From contig NZ_JAWDIE010000001.1 in NCBI RefSeq assembly GCF_037688875.1, forward strand, positions 1-64,000: a DNA stretch of 64,000 nucleotides, written 5' to 3'. A program made the position numbers and the translations under genes. The DNA is from Amphibiibacter pelophylacis. GTDB taxonomy: Bacteria > Pseudomonadota > Gammaproteobacteria > Burkholderiales > Burkholderiaceae_C. Below the pieces are notes generated by a model. That model saw only the letters and a list, made by a program, of their open reading frames with translations, did not search any database and was not told the DNA's origin. Below are positions 14,619 through 22,929 of this stretch, in pieces. Numbering within the stretch: position 1 is the stretch's first letter; each line of letters starts with the position of its first letter.

Positions 14619-16172
14619 TCAGGCGCTGACGGTAAAAGCCGCCATCATGCCGGTATCTTCGTGCTCCAGCACGTGACAGTGCGCCATATACGGCTTGGCG
14701 CGATCGGCCGTGCGGGTGAAGCGGACCAGCACTTCGCTGGTTGCGTTCTCGACGTGCACGGTGTCTTTCCAGCCGCAGCGGTGTGCGGCGGGCGCGCGGC
14801 CGTTTTCGGACAGGATGCGGAACTGCGTGCCGTGGATGTGAAAAGGGTGGCGCATCATGTCGCCCGCGCCGGTGATCGTCCAGCGTTCCGGCTGGCCCAC
14901 GCGGGCGTCAAACAGCGGCCGGGCCGCATCAAACGCCTGGCCGTTGATGAGATTGGCGCTGTGCAGATCGAGCTTCATGGCGCCGTGTTCGCCATGTCCA
15001 CTGCTGTGATCCATGGGCATCCCGGCCATGGCTTGCATGCCGTAGCGCGCCATCAGCGCCTGCATGCCCTGCGCGTCCAGCATCGGGTTCATGGACAGCG
15101 CCAGGCGGCGCTGCGTCAGCGTTTTCAGGGCACTGGCGCCGGGCAGGGCGGGCAGCGTGGCCAGACGGTCGGGCAGGCGGCCCGGACCCGCGTCGCCAGC
15201 GGGCTGCACGCGCAGCAGCGTGACGGGCGCATCAAAAGGCGGCAGTGTCATGCCCATTTGCATCACGGGCCGCGTCTGCAGATCAAACGGCGTGCCGCTG
15301 CGCGCATCGACCATGACCTCGAAGCGCTCGCCGGGGAGTATCTCCAGCGTCTTCAGTGCCACCGGTTCGGCCAGAAAGCCGCCGTCGCTGGCGATGACGT
15401 ACAGCGTGCGGCCATCGCTGGTGGCCAGATTCAGCGTGCGGGCGTTGCAGCCGTTGAGCAGGCGCAGGCGCAGCCAGCCTCTGGGCGCGCGGTGCTGCGG
15501 CGCAGCGACGCCGTTGGTCAGCATCAGATCGCCAAACCAGCCCACGGCGGCGGTCATGGCGTCGAGCTGGTAATCGATCTGGCCCGAGGCGTTCAGGCGC
15601 TTGTCCTGCAGCACCAGGGGGATGTCGTCCACGCCCCAGCGCTGCGGCAGGGCCGCGATGGCGCTGTCCGGATCGTCGATCAGGATCAGCCCGGCCAGCC
15701 CCATGGCGACGTGCAAGCCGCTGGTGTGGTGCGGGTGCGGGTGGTACCAGGCCGTGGCGGCGGGCTGATCGGTCTGCAGCTGCGCCGTCCAGGATTGCCC
15801 GGGCGCGATGGGCGATTCCGGCCCGCCATCGGCACGGCCCGGAATCAGCAGGCCGTGCCAGTGCAGCGAGGTGGGCTGCGGCAGCCGGTTTCGCACCTCG
15901 ACCGTGACCGGCTTGCCGCGCGGCAGCACCAGCGCCGGGCCCAGCAGCGCGCCATTGAAGCCCCAGGTGGCGGTGGCGCGGGCGCCACGCAGGCGCGACG
16001 TGCCCGTTTGCGCGGTCAGCACGACGCGGCCCTGCGCATCCGCAACCAGCCGGGGCGGGATGGGCAAGGCGGGCACCTGGGCTGCTGCGGCCCACGCCGT
16101 CGGCTGCAACGTCGCCGCCGCGGTGGCTGCGGCGATCAGGCTGGACGATTGAAGAAAGCGTCGGCGATCCAT
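14619..16172 (-). CDS. Multicopper oxidase, Tat-exported (CueO/bilirubin-oxidase-like)
   Basis: A 517-residue periplasmic multicopper oxidase. The N-terminus MDRRRFLQSSSLIAAA is a twin-arginine signal, so it should be exported folded with copper. All four copper motifs are present: HWH (H104, H106), HPHPH (H144, H146), HPFHIH (H442, H445, H447) and HCHVLEHEDTGM (H498, C499, H500, H504, with M509 as the likely axial ligand). A Met/His-rich segment (about residues 357-395, with ARYGMQAMAGMPMDHSSGHG) resembles the copper-sensing insert of CueO, suggesting cuprous oxidase activity and copper tolerance. No other copper-resistance gene is adjacent. It is 5 bases upstream of the thioesterase gene. 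Confidence 0.9.
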   Translation of the reverse strand: MDRRRFLQSSSLIAAATAAATLQPTAWAAAAQVPALPIPPRLVADAQGRVVLTAQTGTSRLRGARATATWGFNGALLGPALVLPRGKPVTVEVRNRLPQPTSLHWHGLLIPGRADGGPESPIAPGQSWTAQLQTDQPAATAWYHPHPHHTSGLHVAMGLAGLILIDDPDSAIAALPQRWGVDDIPLVLQDKRLNASGQIDYQLDAMTAAVGWFGDLMLTNGVAAPQHRAPRGWLRLRLLNGCNARTLNLATSDGRTLYVIASDGGFLAEPVALKTLEILPGERFEVMVDARSGTPFDLQTRPVMQMGMTLPPFDAPVTLLRVQPAGDAGPGRLPDRLATLPALPGASALKTLTQRRLALSMNPMLDAQGMQALMARYGMQAMAGMPMDHSSGHGEHGAMKLDLHSANLINGQAFDAARPLFDARVGQPERWTITGAGDMMRHPFHIHGTQFRILSENGRAPAAHRCGWKDTVHVENATSEVLVRFTRTADRAKPYMAHCHVLEHEDTGMMAAFTVSA

Positions 16173-16221
16173 ATCAGGCCTCTTTTGGGGTGAAGTTCAG
16201 TGCGCGCCCGTCGTGCGCCCG

Positions 16222-17136
16222 TCAGGCACCCATCAGACGCGAGACGTGTGACAGCGCCCACAGCGCCAGTGGCACGCCGGGCAGGGCCAGCAGCGTGGAC
16301 AGCGTGATCAGCCCCGCCACGAACGGCCCGTTGCCGCCCATGCGCGTGGCCAGCACGAAAGCGCTGCTGGCCGTGGGCAGCGCGGCGAAACACACCAGCA
16401 TGGCCTGCTGGCCCGGCGGCAGACCGGCGATCAGGCCCCAGGCGATGGCCGCCAGCGGCAGCAGCAGGTGGCGGATGCCCATAAAAGCGGCGGCCAGCGG
16501 CCAGCCTTCGCGCAGCGCGCCAAAGCGCAGGCCCGCACCCACGGCCATCAGGCCCAGCGGTACGGCGGCCTGGCCCAGGCGCTGCAGGGTGATGTCGGCC
16601 AGACCCGGCAGCGGCCAGCCCAGCACGTTGACCAGCAGCCCGGACAGCGTCCCGATGATCAGCGGATTGCGCAGCAGCTCGCGGGCGAAGTTCTGCCCGC
16701 TGTGCCGCGCCAGCGGCCAGACAGCGGCGATGTTGCAGAACGGCACGCACAGCGCCAGCAGCAGCGCGGTCCAGGCGACGCCGTCGGTGCCCGAAATGCG
16801 GTCGGCCAGCGCCAGCGCCACATAGCTGTTGAAGCGAAAGGCGCACTGCGCGCCGCTGGCGTGCAGCGTGGCATCCACGCCGGGCCAGCGCTTCAGGCTG
16901 TAGGCCGCCAGAACCCCCAGCGTGCTCAGGCCCAGACCCGCGCCGCCCAGGTGCAGGGCGTCCGAGGCGCTGATCTGCGCCGTGGCGCTGGCGCGGAACA
17001 GCAGCGCCGGGAAGAGCACGAAATACACCAGACGCTCGACGCCTTCCCACACCGGGCGGTTCAGCGCCGTGCCCCGGCACAGGGCGCAGCCCAGGGCGAT
17101 CAGCAGGAAATCCGGCAGCAGAAGCAGAGGGCTCAT
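16222..17136 (-). CDS. AEC-family transporter (auxin efflux carrier superfamily)
   Basis: A 304-residue membrane protein with roughly ten hydrophobic segments in two halves. It contains the family-typical stretches FVLFPALLFRASA near residue 45 and NPLIIGTLSGLLVNVLGWPLP in the centre. Bacterial members are thought to move small organic acids such as malate or malonate; the substrate here is not known. It lies 49 bases upstream of the multicopper oxidase on the same strand. Divergent from the GST gene, from which it is separated by 73 bases that probably hold both promoters. Confidence 0.87.
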   Translation of the reverse strand: MSPLLLLPDFLLIALGCALCRGTALNRPVWEGVERLVYFVLFPALLFRASATAQISASDALHLGGAGLGLSTLGVLAAYSLKRWPGVDATLHASGAQCAFRFNSYVALALADRISGTDGVAWTALLLALCVPFCNIAAVWPLARHSGQNFARELLRNPLIIGTLSGLLVNVLGWPLPGLADITLQRLGQAAVPLGLMAVGAGLRFGALREGWPLAAAFMGIRHLLLPLAAIAWGLIAGLPPGQQAMLVCFAALPTASSAFVLATRMGGNGPFVAGLITLSTLLALPGVPLALWALSHVSRLMGA

Positions 17137-17209
17137 GGCCGGGCAGTTTAGCGGCCCGGCGCGCTCTGCTACGCTGACGCCTCCGAATCAACCCTTCCGG
17201 AGGGACGTC

Positions 17210-17902
17210 ATGCTGGTGCTGCATCATCTGAACAATTCGCGCTCGCAGCGCATCCTGTGGCTGCTGGAAGAACTGGGCCTGCCTTACCGCATCCAGCCCT
17301 GGGCGCGCGACAGCGCCACGATGCTGGCGCCCGAAGGGCTGCGCCAGATTCATCCCTTGGGCAAATCGCCGCTGCTGCAGGACGAGGACCGGGGCGGCGC
17401 CGTCATCGCCGAATCGGGCCACATCGTCGAATACCTGCTGGATCACTACGACCGCAGTGGCCCGGGCGGACACCCGCTGTGGCGACCGGCGCCGGGGACG
17501 CCCGATTTCGATCGCTACCGATTCTGGCTGCATTACGCTGAGGGCTCGCTCATGCCGCCGCTGCTGCTGGGCCTGGTGTTTGGCCAGGTGGCCAAGGCGC
17601 CGATGCCGTTTTTTGCCCGGCCCATCGCCAAAGGCATCGTGGCCAAGGTGACGCAATCCTTCATCGGGCCGCAGACGCGCACCCACCTGCAGTACGTCAA
17701 CGACGAGCTGGCCGGGCGCGAGTGGCTGGCGGGCGATCACCCCACCGGCGCCGATGTGCAGATGAGCTTCCCGCTGGAAGCCGCCGCCAGCCGCGCCGAC
17801 ATGACGCCCTACCCGGCCATCCGCGACTACGTGGCGCGCATCCACGCCCGCCCCGCCTGGCAGCGGGCGCTGGCGGCGGGCGGGCCGTATGCCTATGCGT
17901 GA
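17210..17902 (+). CDS. Glutathione S-transferase family protein
   Basis: A 230-residue cytosolic GST-fold protein. The thioredoxin-like N-terminal domain opens MLVLHHLNNSRSQRILWLLEELGLPY, with the Ser of NNSRSQR at the position that activates glutathione. The G-site PLGKSPLL and AESGHIVEYLLDHY follow. The alpha-helical C-terminal domain begins near residue 95 and ends RDYVARIHARPAWQRAL. The ATG at 17210 follows CCGGAGGGA and begins the conserved fold; longer in-frame extensions upstream overlap the divergent AEC gene and are not plausible. Confidence 0.9.
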   Translation: MLVLHHLNNSRSQRILWLLEELGLPYRIQPWARDSATMLAPEGLRQIHPLGKSPLLQDEDRGGAVIAESGHIVEYLLDHYDRSGPGGHPLWRPAPGTPDFDRYRFWLHYAEGSLMPPLLLGLVFGQVAKAPMPFFARPIAKGIVAKVTQSFIGPQTRTHLQYVNDELAGREWLAGDHPTGADVQMSFPLEAAASRADMTPYPAIRDYVARIHARPAWQRALAAGGPYAYA

Positions 17903-17915
17903 GCGCTGAAGGGGC

Positions 17916-18995
17916 TCAGGCCACAGCGATCATCACCCCTTCCAGCACATTCACCACATTCACGCCCATGTCGGCGACGGCGTAGCCACCCTCCAGCGTG
18001 AACAGCAGCGGCAGGCCCAGCCCGGCGAGGTCGGCACCGAGGGTGAGGTAATCCTGGCTCGCCAGGCCAAAGCGCGAGATTGGGTCGCCCGCAAAGGTGT
18101 CCACACCCAAAGCCACGATGACCGCATCGGCGCCGTGGTCGCTGACGCGCTGCAGGCCACTGTGCAGGGCACGGCGCCAGGCGTCAAAGCCGGTGCCAGC
18201 GGGCAGCGGCAGGTTCAGGTTGAAGCCTTCACCCGCGCCGGTGCCACGCTCGTCGGCGTGGCCCAGGTAGAAGGGGTATTCGGTGCGCGGATCGCCGTGC
18301 AGTGACACGGTGAGGATGTCAGCGCGCGCTTCGAAAATCGTCTGCGTGCCGTTGCCGTGGTGGTAATCGACGTCCAGGATGGCGACGCGGCGCGCGCCCT
18401 GCGCCAGCAGCGCTTCGGCGGCGACGGCGGCGTTGTTGATGAAGCAGTAACCGCCGAAAAAGTCGGGGCCGGCGTGGTGGCCGGGCGGTCGCGTCAGCGC
18501 CAGAGTGGCGGTGGGGCGATCTTCGGTTGGACCGCCCAGCAGCGCCTGCGCGGCGCTGGCGGCGCAGGCCGCACCCTGCCAGGCGGCACGCCAGGTGCCT
18601 GCGGTGAGCGGGCTGCCCGAATCAAACGAGAACAGACCCATGCGCGCGGCGAAGTTCTGCGGCGCAATGTCGCTGCGAAAGCCGCGCACCGGCCAGACCG
18701 AGGGCAGGGCGTCCAGTGCGGCGTTGGCCGGGTCCAGCGCCAGCCATTCGCCCCAAGCGTTTTCCAGAAAATCCAGGTAGCGCGGCGCGTGGACGCGTTC
18801 CAGCAGCGCACGCTCCAGCGGCAGCGGTTCGCGCAGGGCGGCTGGCCCCCCGGGGGCGCAGAAGCGGCGGCGTTCCAGCTCGGCCAGCACCTGGTCCAGG
18901 CGCGCAGGCACCTCGTGGCAGGGCACCTGGCGGCCGCGGAACATCTCGAAACGGCCACAGTGCGCCGCGTGGTCAGGGTTGGCGAAAATCAGCAT
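17916..18995 (-). CDS. Histone-deacetylase-family amidohydrolase
   Basis: A 359-residue member of the arginase/deacetylase superfamily. Zinc and catalytic motifs are clear: RPPGHHAG (His dyad), the following GYCFINNAAVAAEALL, and DVDYHHGNGTQTIF. Bacterial members deacetylate polyamines or other acetylated small molecules and perhaps acyl-lysines. The substrate is not evident. It starts 7 bases inside the end of lipB, so it is probably translated from the dacA-DUF493-lipB mRNA. Its position replaces lipA, which in enterics lies further down the same cluster. Confidence 0.9.
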   Translation of the reverse strand: MLIFANPDHAAHCGRFEMFRGRQVPCHEVPARLDQVLAELERRRFCAPGGPAALREPLPLERALLERVHAPRYLDFLENAWGEWLALDPANAALDALPSVWPVRGFRSDIAPQNFAARMGLFSFDSGSPLTAGTWRAAWQGAACAASAAQALLGGPTEDRPTATLALTRPPGHHAGPDFFGGYCFINNAAVAAEALLAQGARRVAILDVDYHHGNGTQTIFEARADILTVSLHGDPRTEYPFYLGHADERGTGAGEGFNLNLPLPAGTGFDAWRRALHSGLQRVSDHGADAVIVALGVDTFAGDPISRFGLASQDYLTLGADLAGLGLPLLFTLEGGYAVADMGVNVVNVLEGVMIAVA

Positions 18996-19702
18996 GGGGT
19001 TTTGGGCGGCATCAGTTGCGCGATCAGGTGCTCGACCAGACGCTGCGCCACCAGCGCCGGGTCGGCGTGGACGCCCTGGCGGGCCATGTCGGTGGTCACC
19101 AGCCCGGCGTAGCCGCAGGGGTTGATGGCGTCAAAAGGGGACAAATCCATGGCGACGTTCAGCGCCAGGCCGTGGTAGCTGCACTGGCGCGACACCTTGA
19201 CGCCCAGCGCGGCGATTTTCTGCAGACCGGCCAGCGGCGCGGCGCCAGCCTCTGCTGAGAATGAATCCTGCGGCGGCCCGCTGCGCACGTAAACGCCAGG
19301 CGCACCGGCGGCGCGCTCGCCCGCCAGACCGAAATCGGCCAAGGTCAGGATCAGCGCTTCTTCCAGGCGCTTGACGTAGGTGCGCACAAAGAGACCCAGC
19401 CGCCCCAGGTGCAGCAGCGGGTAAATGACGATCTGTCCGGGGCCGTGGTAAGTGATCTGCCCGCCCCGGTTGCTGCGCACCACGGGAATGCCGGTGTCGC
19501 GCAGCAGGTGTTCGGGCAGGCCCGCCACGCCCTGGGTGTAGACGGGCGGGTGGCTGCAGACCCAGATCTCGTCCGGCGTGTCCGCGCCGCGCTGGGCCGT
19601 GAACTCGACCATGGCGGCGAAGGTGGCGGCGTAATCGGCCTCGCCCAGATGACGGACAACGGCGCAAGGCGCCACGGGTGGACTGACGGGCGCCGCGTCC
19701 AC
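18989..19702 (-). CDS. lipB: Octanoyltransferase LipB
   Basis: A 237-residue lipoyl(octanoyl) transferase, which moves octanoate from acyl-carrier protein to lipoyl domains, the first step of lipoate synthesis. The signature RGGQITYHGPGQIVIYPL lies at 79-96, the catalytic lysine is K169 (LGVKVSR) and the acyl-accepting cysteine is C196 (INPCGYAGL). About 18 extra residues (SGPPQDSFSAEAGAAPLAG) are inserted before the catalytic lysine. The likely start is GTG at 19702, 10 bases after the DUF493 stop. The dacA-ybeD-lipB order is conserved across proteobacteria. Confidence 0.94.
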   Translation of the reverse strand: MDAAPVSPPVAPCAVVRHLGEADYAATFAAMVEFTAQRGADTPDEIWVCSHPPVYTQGVAGLPEHLLRDTGIPVVRSNRGGQITYHGPGQIVIYPLLHLGRLGLFVRTYVKRLEEALILTLADFGLAGERAAGAPGVYVRSGPPQDSFSAEAGAAPLAGLQKIAALGVKVSRQCSYHGLALNVAMDLSPFDAINPCGYAGLVTTDMARQGVHADPALVAQRLVEHLIAQLMPPKTPC

Positions 19703-19712
19703 GCCGCTGGCC

Positions 19713-20033
19713 TTACAGCACCACCCGGACCAGCGGGTGGCTGGACAGTGTGCGGTACAGGTTGTCCAGCTGCTCGCGGTTTTCGACGCGCACGTTCAGC
19801 GTCACGCCCAGGTAGGTGCCTTTGCTGCTGGGGCGAAGCTCCAGCGTGCTGGGGTCGAAGCTGGGATCGGTGTCGCGCGCCACGGCGCTCAAAGCGCCGA
19901 CTAGATCGTCGTGCTTCACGCCCATCACCTTGATCGGGAAGACGCACGGGTATTCGATCAGGCTGTCCTGCGCGGGGCCGGTGGGGCCTGTTTCAGGGGA
20001 AGGCGTGCTGCCGGGATTGGGCTCGCTCACCAT
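19713..20033 (-). CDS. ybeD: DUF493 (YbeD-like) protein
   Basis: About 106 residues, with an N-terminal Pro/Gly-rich stretch followed by a compact ferredoxin-like domain: LIEYPCVFPIKVMGVKHDDLV, then FDPSTLELRPSSKGTYLGVTLNVRVENREQLD. This matches the YbeD/DUF493 family, whose biochemical role is unknown. The ATG at 20033 overlaps the dacA stop (ATGGTGA), the usual coupling; an ATG nine codons earlier is possible but lies within dacA. It is part of the dacA-ybeD-lipB operon. Confidence 0.85.
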   Translation of the reverse strand: MVSEPNPGSTPSPETGPTGPAQDSLIEYPCVFPIKVMGVKHDDLVGALSAVARDTDPSFDPSTLELRPSSKGTYLGVTLNVRVENREQLDNLYRTLSSHPLVRVVL

Positions 20034-21295
20034 TTCAGACGCATCCGCAGGCTGTCCCACAGGCGGCCGAAAAGTCCGGCCTGCTCTACGGGATTGGACG
20101 TGACCAGATCGAACTGCGCCACGGGCGCGCCGCTGGCGGTGGTGACTTTGAGCAGACCGACCTTCTGATCCTTGGCCAGCGGCGCGACCAGCGGATCCAG
20201 GCGCTCGATGCCTGATTTGAGCTTCTGCGCCTCACCGCGCGGCACGCTGACGTAGACGGGATAGCCGCCGCGCGTGCGAAGGCTGACTTCGCTGTCCTTG
20301 CCCTGCCAAACGGGCGCCACGCTGATGGTCGCGTCCTTGTCGAAGAGGCGAACGAAATCAAAGGCCTGGTAGCCCCAGTTGAGCAGCTTCTGCGCCTCGT
20401 TGGCGCGCGCGGCCATGCTGGCCGTGCCCATGACCACGCTCATGACGCGGCGGTTGCCGTTGGGCAGGGCGCGCTTGGCCGTGGCCACCAGGCAGTAACC
20501 GGCGGCGCTGGTGTAGCCGGTTTTCATGCCGTCCACCGTCGGGTCGCGGTAGAGCAGCTGGTTGCGGTTGGGCTGCTTGATGTTGTTGAAGGTGTACTCG
20601 CGCGTCGAGTAGTAGTGGTAGTACTCGGGGAAGTCGCGGATGATGCGCGTGGCGATGGTGGCGATGTCGCGGGCGCTGCTGTAGTGGCCTTCCTGCGTCA
20701 GCCCGGTCGGGTTGGCGAACTGGGTGTTGGCCAGACCCCAGGCCTTGGCCTGCGCGTTCATCATCTGCACGAAGACGTCGGTGGAGCCGGCCACGCCCTC
20801 GGCCAGTGCCACGGCGGCGTCATTGCCGCTCTGGATGATCAGGCCGCTGAGCAGCTGGTCCACCGTCGGCGTCATCTTGGGATCGATGAACATCAGCGAA
20901 CTGCCGTATTTGCGCTCGTCCCAGGCCTTCTGCGACACGGGCAGGCGCTGGTCCAGGCTGATTTTCTTCTGCTTGAGGGCGTCAAAAACGACGTAAGCCG
21001 TCATCAGCTTGGTCAGCGAAGCGGGGTCGGCCCGGACGTCGGCGTTGTGATCGGCCAGCACCTGGTTGCTGGACACGTCCAGCAGGAAATACGATTTGGC
21101 CGCGATTTCGGGCGGCTTGATCGGCGCCGCGACGGCTGGAGCAGGCACGCCCGTGGCCGTCACCACCGCCGCCGTGGCGGCACCGGCGGGCTTGGGCATG
21201 TTCTGGGCGGCTGCGGGCAGGGCCAGCGCACTGAGCGCCAGCGACAGGGCCGTGGCGGCCGACAGGGTGGTTCGGGTCAGGGAGGAACGGTTCAT
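20027..21295 (-). CDS. dacA: D-alanyl-D-alanine carboxypeptidase (PBP5/6 type)
   Basis: About 422 residues. It has a cleavable signal peptide (about 1-31, ending ALPAAAQN) and the class-A low-molecular-mass PBP active-site triad: SLTK (S93, K96), SGN (S156-N158) and KTG (K258-G260). The PBP5 C-terminal beta domain follows (EVSLRTRGGYPVYVSVPRGEA). The last residues LFGRLWDSLRMRLKW look like the amphipathic membrane anchor of PBP5. It trims the terminal D-Ala from peptidoglycan pentapeptides. The ATG at 21295 is preferred; a GTG two codons earlier is possible. Confidence 0.94.
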   Translation of the reverse strand: MNRSSLTRTTLSAATALSLALSALALPAAAQNMPKPAGAATAAVVTATGVPAPAVAAPIKPPEIAAKSYFLLDVSSNQVLADHNADVRADPASLTKLMTAYVVFDALKQKKISLDQRLPVSQKAWDERKYGSSLMFIDPKMTPTVDQLLSGLIIQSGNDAAVALAEGVAGSTDVFVQMMNAQAKAWGLANTQFANPTGLTQEGHYSSARDIATIATRIIRDFPEYYHYYSTREYTFNNIKQPNRNQLLYRDPTVDGMKTGYTSAAGYCLVATAKRALPNGNRRVMSVVMGTASMAARANEAQKLLNWGYQAFDFVRLFDKDATISVAPVWQGKDSEVSLRTRGGYPVYVSVPRGEAQKLKSGIERLDPLVAPLAKDQKVGLLKVTTASGAPVAQFDLVTSNPVEQAGLFGRLWDSLRMRLKW

Positions 21296-21321
21296 GGACA
21301 CAGTCAGCGGCTAAGAAAGGG

Positions 21322-21978
21322 TCATCGGGGCGCGAGCTGGCGCAGCGCCACGCGGCCCAGCCAGCCCTGCTGGATGGTGGTGCGCAGCGCGGCCAGCTGG
21401 CCGTGGAAAAAATGTCCGGCGCCGGGCATCACGGTGACGGGCAGCTGGTGCTCGCCCGCAAAAGCCAGAACGGGATCGAGCGGCACGACATCGTCGGCCT
21501 GGCCGTGGATCAGCAGGGTGTCCTGCGGTACACCGGCGACCGCAAAGCGCGTGACGGCGGTGCCGACCAGCACGCCGGGCAGCAGCGCATCGCCCGCCTG
21601 CTGGCGGCGCTGCATGACGTGGCTGGCGACGTAAGCGCCAAACGAGAATCCGGCGACCATGATCGGGCTGTCCGGCCGGGCCGGGTCGCGCGAGGCGGCC
21701 AGCACAGCCAGCGCATCGTCGATTTCGCCCCGGCCTTCGTCCCACACGCCCTGCGATTCACCCACGCCCCGGAAGTTGAAGCGCACGCAGCGGTAGCCCA
21801 GCTGCACGAAGGCGCGCGCCAACGTCTGCACGACCTTGTTGTCCATCGTGCCGCCATGCAGCGGGTGGGGGTGGCAGAGCAGGGCCAGGCCCTGTTCGGC
21901 GCTGGCCGGGCGGTCTACGGCGCAGGCCAGAACGCCGGCCGGCCCGGTCAGTTTGATCAGCTGGGTCTGGCTGTTCAT
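21322..21978 (-). CDS. Alpha/beta hydrolase (serine hydrolase, dienelactone-hydrolase-like)
   Basis: A 218-residue alpha/beta hydrolase of the short YpfH/COG2945 kind. The N-terminal LLCHPHPLHGGTMDNKVVQTLARA and RFNFRGVGESQGVWDEG motifs are typical, the nucleophile elbow is GFSFG, and the C-terminal HGQADDVVPL and GAGHFFHG supply the Asp and His. The natural substrate is unknown. The ATG at 21978 begins MNSQTQL; upstream in-frame extension reads through the ferredoxin gene and is discarded. It lies between the ferredoxin gene and dacA on the same strand. Confidence 0.87.
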   Translation of the reverse strand: MNSQTQLIKLTGPAGVLACAVDRPASAEQGLALLCHPHPLHGGTMDNKVVQTLARAFVQLGYRCVRFNFRGVGESQGVWDEGRGEIDDALAVLAASRDPARPDSPIMVAGFSFGAYVASHVMQRRQQAGDALLPGVLVGTAVTRFAVAGVPQDTLLIHGQADDVVPLDPVLAFAGEHQLPVTVMPGAGHFFHGQLAALRTTIQQGWLGRVALRQLAPR

Positions 21979-21997
21979 GAAAACAGGGCGATGCGCC

Positions 21998-22324
21998 TCA
22001 GACCCCGACGCTGTCGGGCAGCACCAGGCGCTCGACCACGCGGCCGTGGCGCAGGTGCTCTTCGACCACCTCCAGCACGTCGTCGCGGTCGACAAAGCTG
22101 TACCAGGTGCTTTCGGGGTAGACCACGGCCACCGGCCCGCCCGCGCAGCGGCCCAGGCAGCCGGCCTTGCTCACACGGACTTTGCCCGGCCCGGCCAGGT
22201 CGCCCGTTTTGACCGCCACCTTGCAGGTTTCCAGCAGGGCGTTGGCGTCGAACTGGGCGCAGGCGCGCTCGCCGTTATCGCGCTGGTTGGTGCAGAAGAA
22301 GATGTGGCGCTCGAAATAATTCAT
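21998..22324 (-). CDS. Thioredoxin-like [2Fe-2S] ferredoxin
   Basis: A 108-residue protein opening MNYFERHIFFCTNQRDNGERAC. Cysteines at 11, 22, 56 and 60 (KAGCLGRCAGGPVAVVYPE) fit the [2Fe-2S] site of the Aquifex/Azotobacter thioredoxin-like ferredoxins; C34 is an additional cysteine. It is likely a soluble electron carrier with unknown partners. It sits 17 bases after hemJ and 19 bases before the hydrolase gene on the same strand, consistent with a hemJ-fdx-hydrolase transcript. Confidence 0.9.
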   Translation of the reverse strand: MNYFERHIFFCTNQRDNGERACAQFDANALLETCKVAVKTGDLAGPGKVRVSKAGCLGRCAGGPVAVVYPESTWYSFVDRDDVLEVVEEHLRHGRVVERLVLPDSVGV

Positions 22325-22341
22325 CGCGGGATTGTAAGAGT

Positions 22342-22776
22342 TCAGAAGGGCTTGAACACCGCCAGCGCCACAATCGCGGCAAACAGCACGATGGCGACTT
22401 CGTTGAACACGCGGTACCAGCCGTGGCTGCGCGTGTTGGTGCGTGCCTCGAAACCGGCCAGCAGGCGCTTGCACGCCATCTGGTAAATGATGGCCAGAAC
22501 CACCAGCACCAGCTTGGCGTGGACCCAGCCCTTGCCCTGGCCGATGCCAAAGTGCAGCCACAGCACCAGGCCAAAAACGATCGCCGCACCCATCAACATG
22601 TGCGAAAAACGGTGCAGCTTGCCCGCCATCAGCAGCAGACGCTCGCGCTCGGCGTGGCTGTCGTCGGGCACCATGGCCAGATTGACCAGAAGGCGCGGCA
22701 GGTAAAACAGCCCGGCAAACCAGGCCGCTACGAAGATGATGTGCAGCGTTTTGACCGACAGGTAGGCAATGTCCAT
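22342..22776 (-). CDS. hemJ: HemJ/CopD-family membrane protein (protoporphyrinogen oxidase candidate)
   Basis: A 144-residue inner-membrane protein with four hydrophobic helices. It contains the HemJ-type motifs MDIAYLSVKTLHIIFVAAWFAGLFYLPRL with H12 and RFSHMLMGAAIVFGL, plus K-rich loops (HAKLVLV). HemJ oxidises protoporphyrinogen IX to protoporphyrin IX in haem synthesis in bacteria lacking HemG/HemY. Some CopD-like relatives are only putative, so the enzymatic call is by family resemblance. A possible upstream leader or sRNA with a terminator precedes it. Confidence 0.82.
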   Translation of the reverse strand: MDIAYLSVKTLHIIFVAAWFAGLFYLPRLLVNLAMVPDDSHAERERLLLMAGKLHRFSHMLMGAAIVFGLVLWLHFGIGQGKGWVHAKLVLVVLAIIYQMACKRLLAGFEARTNTRSHGWYRVFNEVAIVLFAAIVALAVFKPF

Positions 22777-22820
22777 GGCGCGGGCGCGATCCTGAAGTGG
22801 AAGAAGAGGGAAGAGCGGGC

Positions 22821-22850
22821 AAAAATAAAAAACCCCAGCCTAAGCTGGGG
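22821..22850 (-). terminator. Intrinsic terminator on the minus strand upstream of hemJ
   Basis: CCCCAGC (22833-22839) and GCTGGGG (22844-22850) form a perfect 7-bp stem with a 4-base loop. On the minus strand it is followed by TTTTTTATTTTT (22832-22821). There is no T-run on the plus-strand side, so it acts on minus-strand transcripts arriving from above 22850, where no protein gene lies. It ends 44 bases before the hemJ start codon. Confidence 0.85.
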
Positions 22851-22923
22851 CATGAACATGCGATCACGTCGCATGCCTGCTCAGGGAGGAAAAGCAGGGC
22901 AAAGCTTGGTCAATCAAGATTGC
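22821..22923 (-). ncRNA. Candidate small RNA (or hemJ leader) with three stem-loops
   Basis: Read on the minus strand, this gap forms three consecutive structures. The first is a stem (GCCCTGC / GCAGGC, with one bulge) with a 13-base loop containing CCTCCC. The second is a perfect 7-bp hairpin (CATGCGA / TCGCATG, + coordinates 22857-22875) with a 5-base loop. The third is a terminator. About 7 bases upstream of the proposed 5' end is a weak sigma-70 promoter. The unit is about 103 nt, typical of a trans-acting sRNA; the CCTCCC loop could pair with Shine-Dalgarno regions. Alternatively it is an attenuator ahead of hemJ. No Rfam family is recognised. Confidence 0.45.
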
Positions 22924-22929
22924 AGTGCT

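Noticed and set aside
16136..17845. A 569-codon minus-strand frame covering the AEC transporter and the GST gene
   Set aside because: Both underlying genes have clear families in other frames; the long frame is a composition artefact.
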